From Actinomycetales bacterium UBA1416 (GTDB lineage Bacteria > Actinomycetota > Actinomycetes > Actinomycetales > Actinomycetaceae): 6,915 bases of DNA. The stretch is from assembly GCA_002304945.1 (NCBI GenBank), contig DBPQ01000148.1, forward strand, positions 1-6,915. The letters are read 5' to 3'. The stretch's first letter is position 1. Each line of letters opens with the position of its first letter. A model generated the notes under the pieces. That model was not told where the DNA came from and made no database searches. It saw only the letters and a program-made list of their open reading frames with translations. Below are positions 5,523 through 6,915 of this stretch, piece after piece. The position numbers and the translations under genes were made by a program.

Positions 5523-6079
5523 TGCTGCGTGTCGGTGACCACGAGGAGTTGCAGGCCGCGGTCCTGGCGATGAAGGCCGCAGACCGGGACCTCAAGCGCC
5601 GGATCAATCAGGCCACGCGGGAGAAGATGAACCCGGTGTGGCAGGACCTCGTCAAGGCCAACCTGTTCGGTGACTCGGTCATGGCGGGACGCATCCTGAA
5701 CACCGGGGTGCGGATCGCGGCTGGTAACCCGCCACAGGCGAAGGCGGCCCAATCGTCCAAGCGCATCGGCGCAAAGAACGGCAGCCGCGGGTTGGTCCCA
5801 CGTGAGGACTACGCCGGATGGGAGTTCGGCGGCAACCGCATGGCGTACTCCCGGTACGAGCGGAAGAACCCGTTCCGCCCGGTCCACGGTGGGCGCAAGC
5901 GGCGCGGCAACCCGGCTGGCACGCACACGGTGGAACGCCGAACCATGCTGCACATGCCGCGCCGGGAGCCGTCCGGGCGCGTGGTTTACCCGGCCTTTGC
6001 CGAACTTGGCCCCCGCATGGTGTCGCTGTGGGTGCAGATCATCGTCAAGTCCTACCACGACGCTGCTGAGGGGAGGTAG
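5522..6079 (+). CDS. Basic protein of uncertain role, possibly tail completion/neck (HK97 gp10-like)
   Basis: I do not firmly recognise this 185-residue protein. Its N-terminal half resembles the helical part of HK97 gp10-like tail-completion proteins: DHEELQAAVLAMKAADRDLKRR and INQATREKMNPVWQDLVKANL, then an extended stretch. The middle (about 75-150) is strongly basic, with RGLVPRED, RYERKNPFR, GGRKRRGN and a run of Arg, consistent with nucleic-acid or acidic-protein contact. The C-terminus returns to a hydrophobic helix (GPRMVSLWVQIIVKSYHDA). It is larger than the 110-150 residues usual for gp10-like proteins. It sits where tail assembly chaperones are normally found, between tail tube and tape measure, but has no visible frameshift partner. 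ATG 5522 shares one base with the upstream TGA (TGATG), so it is probably translated by coupling; GTG 5519 is an in-frame alternative. It could also be a minor tail protein. Confidence 0.5.
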   Translation: MLRVGDHEELQAAVLAMKAADRDLKRRINQATREKMNPVWQDLVKANLFGDSVMAGRILNTGVRIAAGNPPQAKAAQSSKRIGAKNGSRGLVPREDYAGWEFGGNRMAYSRYERKNPFRPVHGGRKRRGNPAGTHTVERRTMLHMPRREPSGRVVYPAFAELGPRMVSLWVQIIVKSYHDAAEGR

Positions 6080-6085
6080 GGGCAC

Positions 6086-6915
6086 ATGGCCGGTCGCGGC
6101 ATCAACATCGACTTTGTCTCCGATGTCTCCAAGTTCCTGCGGGGGACCAAGGACATCGGGCAGGCGCTGGATGATGTCGCGGACTCCCTCGACGACCTCG
6201 CGCGCGACGCCGACAAGGCCGGGGAGAAGGCCGGGAAGGGCATCGCGGACGGCATCGAGGACGGCACCGATGACGCCGGCGACGCCACCAAGAAGCTTGA
6301 GAAGCGGTTCCGTGACGCCTTCGACGGGGTCCAGGGTGACGCGAAGAAGGCCGGGGACGACGTCGGGGACAACGTCAAGCGCGGATTCAAGAAGGCCGAG
6401 GGCGCGGCCGACGAGTTCAAGGACGAGGCCAAGTCCACATCGAGGGAGGCTGCCGCGTCATTCTCCGGTGACTTCGAGGACGTCGCTGACGCGATCCAGG
6501 AGACACTGGCCAACGCGCTCTCCGGCTTCGGTCCCGCCGGCGCGGTCGCTGGCATGGCCGCCGCCGCCGGTATCGGTATCCTCGTCTCGGTCCTCCAAGG
6601 GTCAGCGGAGAAGGCCGCCGAGGCCAAGGAGAAGGTCATCGACCTGGCCGGGGCGATCCGTGAGGCCGGCGGGGACATCGAGGATATCGACTGGGGGTCC
6701 ACCTTCGAGGAGTTCGCCAACGCGATCTCCGACCCCAAGAGCTGGTTCGAGCCCTGGCAGGCCGCCTCGAAGACCAACGCCGAGGTCATCGCCGCCGACG
6801 CCGAGAAGCTGGGCCTGAACTACGCCGACCTCTTCCAGGGCCTCGCCGGTGACTCCGAGGCCGCCGGGCGCGCGCTGGAGGACATCAACGCCAAGATCGC
6901 CGAGCAGGACGAGGC
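6086..6915 (+). CDS. Tape measure protein, N-terminal part, cut by window edge
   Basis: This frame runs open from ATG 6086 past the right edge, giving at least 276 residues. It is most likely the tape measure protein, whose length sets the tail length and which leaves the tube ahead of the DNA. It starts MAGRGINIDFVSDVSKFLRG, a common opening for actinophage tape measures. Residues 20-125 are a charged, helix-forming and probably coiled-coil region with Lys-Ala-Gly and Asp-rich quasi-repeats (KAGEKAGKG, DAKKAGDDVGDN, FKKAEGAADEFKDEA). A hydrophobic, glycine/alanine-rich segment at about 143-170 (around AGMAAAAGIGILVSVLQ) could span a membrane, as in tape measures that help genome entry. More helical sequence follows. 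GGGAGG at 6071-6076, within the stop region of the upstream gene, lies 9 bases before ATG. The full gene should be 2-5 kb. A neighbouring frame (5802-6818) is open here only as a GC-rich shadow. Confidence 0.85.
   Translation, partial: MAGRGINIDFVSDVSKFLRGTKDIGQALDDVADSLDDLARDADKAGEKAGKGIADGIEDGTDDAGDATKKLEKRFRDAFDGVQGDAKKAGDDVGDNVKRGFKKAEGAADEFKDEAKSTSREAAASFSGDFEDVADAIQETLANALSGFGPAGAVAGMAAAAGIGILVSVLQGSAEKAAEAKEKVIDLAGAIREAGGDIEDIDWGSTFEEFANAISDPKSWFEPWQAASKTNAEVIAADAEKLGLNYADLFQGLAGDSEAAGRALEDINAKIAEQDE

Noticed and set aside
5802..6818. Forward open frame of 338 codons overlapping the 185-residue gene and the tape measure
   Set aside because: The product is almost all Arg, Ser, Pro and Thr with no domain pattern, as expected for an off-phase reading of GC-rich DNA. 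The overlapping frame from 6086 has clear tape measure features and a ribosome site.
1..6915. Non-structural accessory system (defence, toxin-antitoxin, cargo gene)
   Set aside because: All bases are accounted for by a contiguous head and tail gene block with gaps of at most 73 bp. No extra gene of foreign composition or opposite orientation is supported.

Overview
The window is a compact, high-GC, strictly one-stranded block of structural genes from a tailed (siphovirus-type) bacteriophage or prophage. Base composition (about two-thirds G+C by eye), third-position G/C bias, frequent GTG starts and strong AGGAGG-type ribosome binding sites point to an actinobacterial host. The genus cannot be told from this stretch, and no integrase, att site or host gene is visible to separate a free phage from a prophage.

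Layout, left to right, all on the + strand: the 3' part of the large terminase (cut at the left edge, apparently inside the Walker A motif); an HK97-type portal; a single reading frame that joins a prohead protease, an acidic linker and the major capsid protein; a head-to-tail adaptor; a probable tail terminator; a major tail protein; a second, clearly paralogous tail-tube-like protein; a basic 185-residue protein of uncertain role; and the start of the tape measure protein, which runs off the right edge. Gaps are 0 to 73 bp and several junctions overlap (GTGA, TGATG), so the block reads as one transcription unit with translational coupling. No stretch longer than 73 bases lacks a gene.

How the genes work together: the terminase motor pumps DNA through the portal into a procapsid built from the capsid protein. 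The fused protease would remove the N-terminal part during maturation. The adaptor and terminator join head to tail. The tail-tube protein or proteins polymerise around the tape measure, which sets tail length.

The points most worth a second look are as follows. (1) The protease-capsid fusion carries a strong in-frame internal Shine-Dalgarno plus ATG exactly at the linker/capsid boundary, suggesting one locus makes both a rare protease fusion and an abundant free capsid protein. (2) Two tail-tube paralogs lie in tandem, separated by a strong GC-rich hairpin. (3) No recognisable tail assembly chaperone pair sits between tail tube and tape measure, and no separate head-tail stopper is seen. (4) A perfect 24-bp palindrome lies near the start of the tail terminator gene. 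I see no defence system, RNA gene, CRISPR array or insertion sequence.
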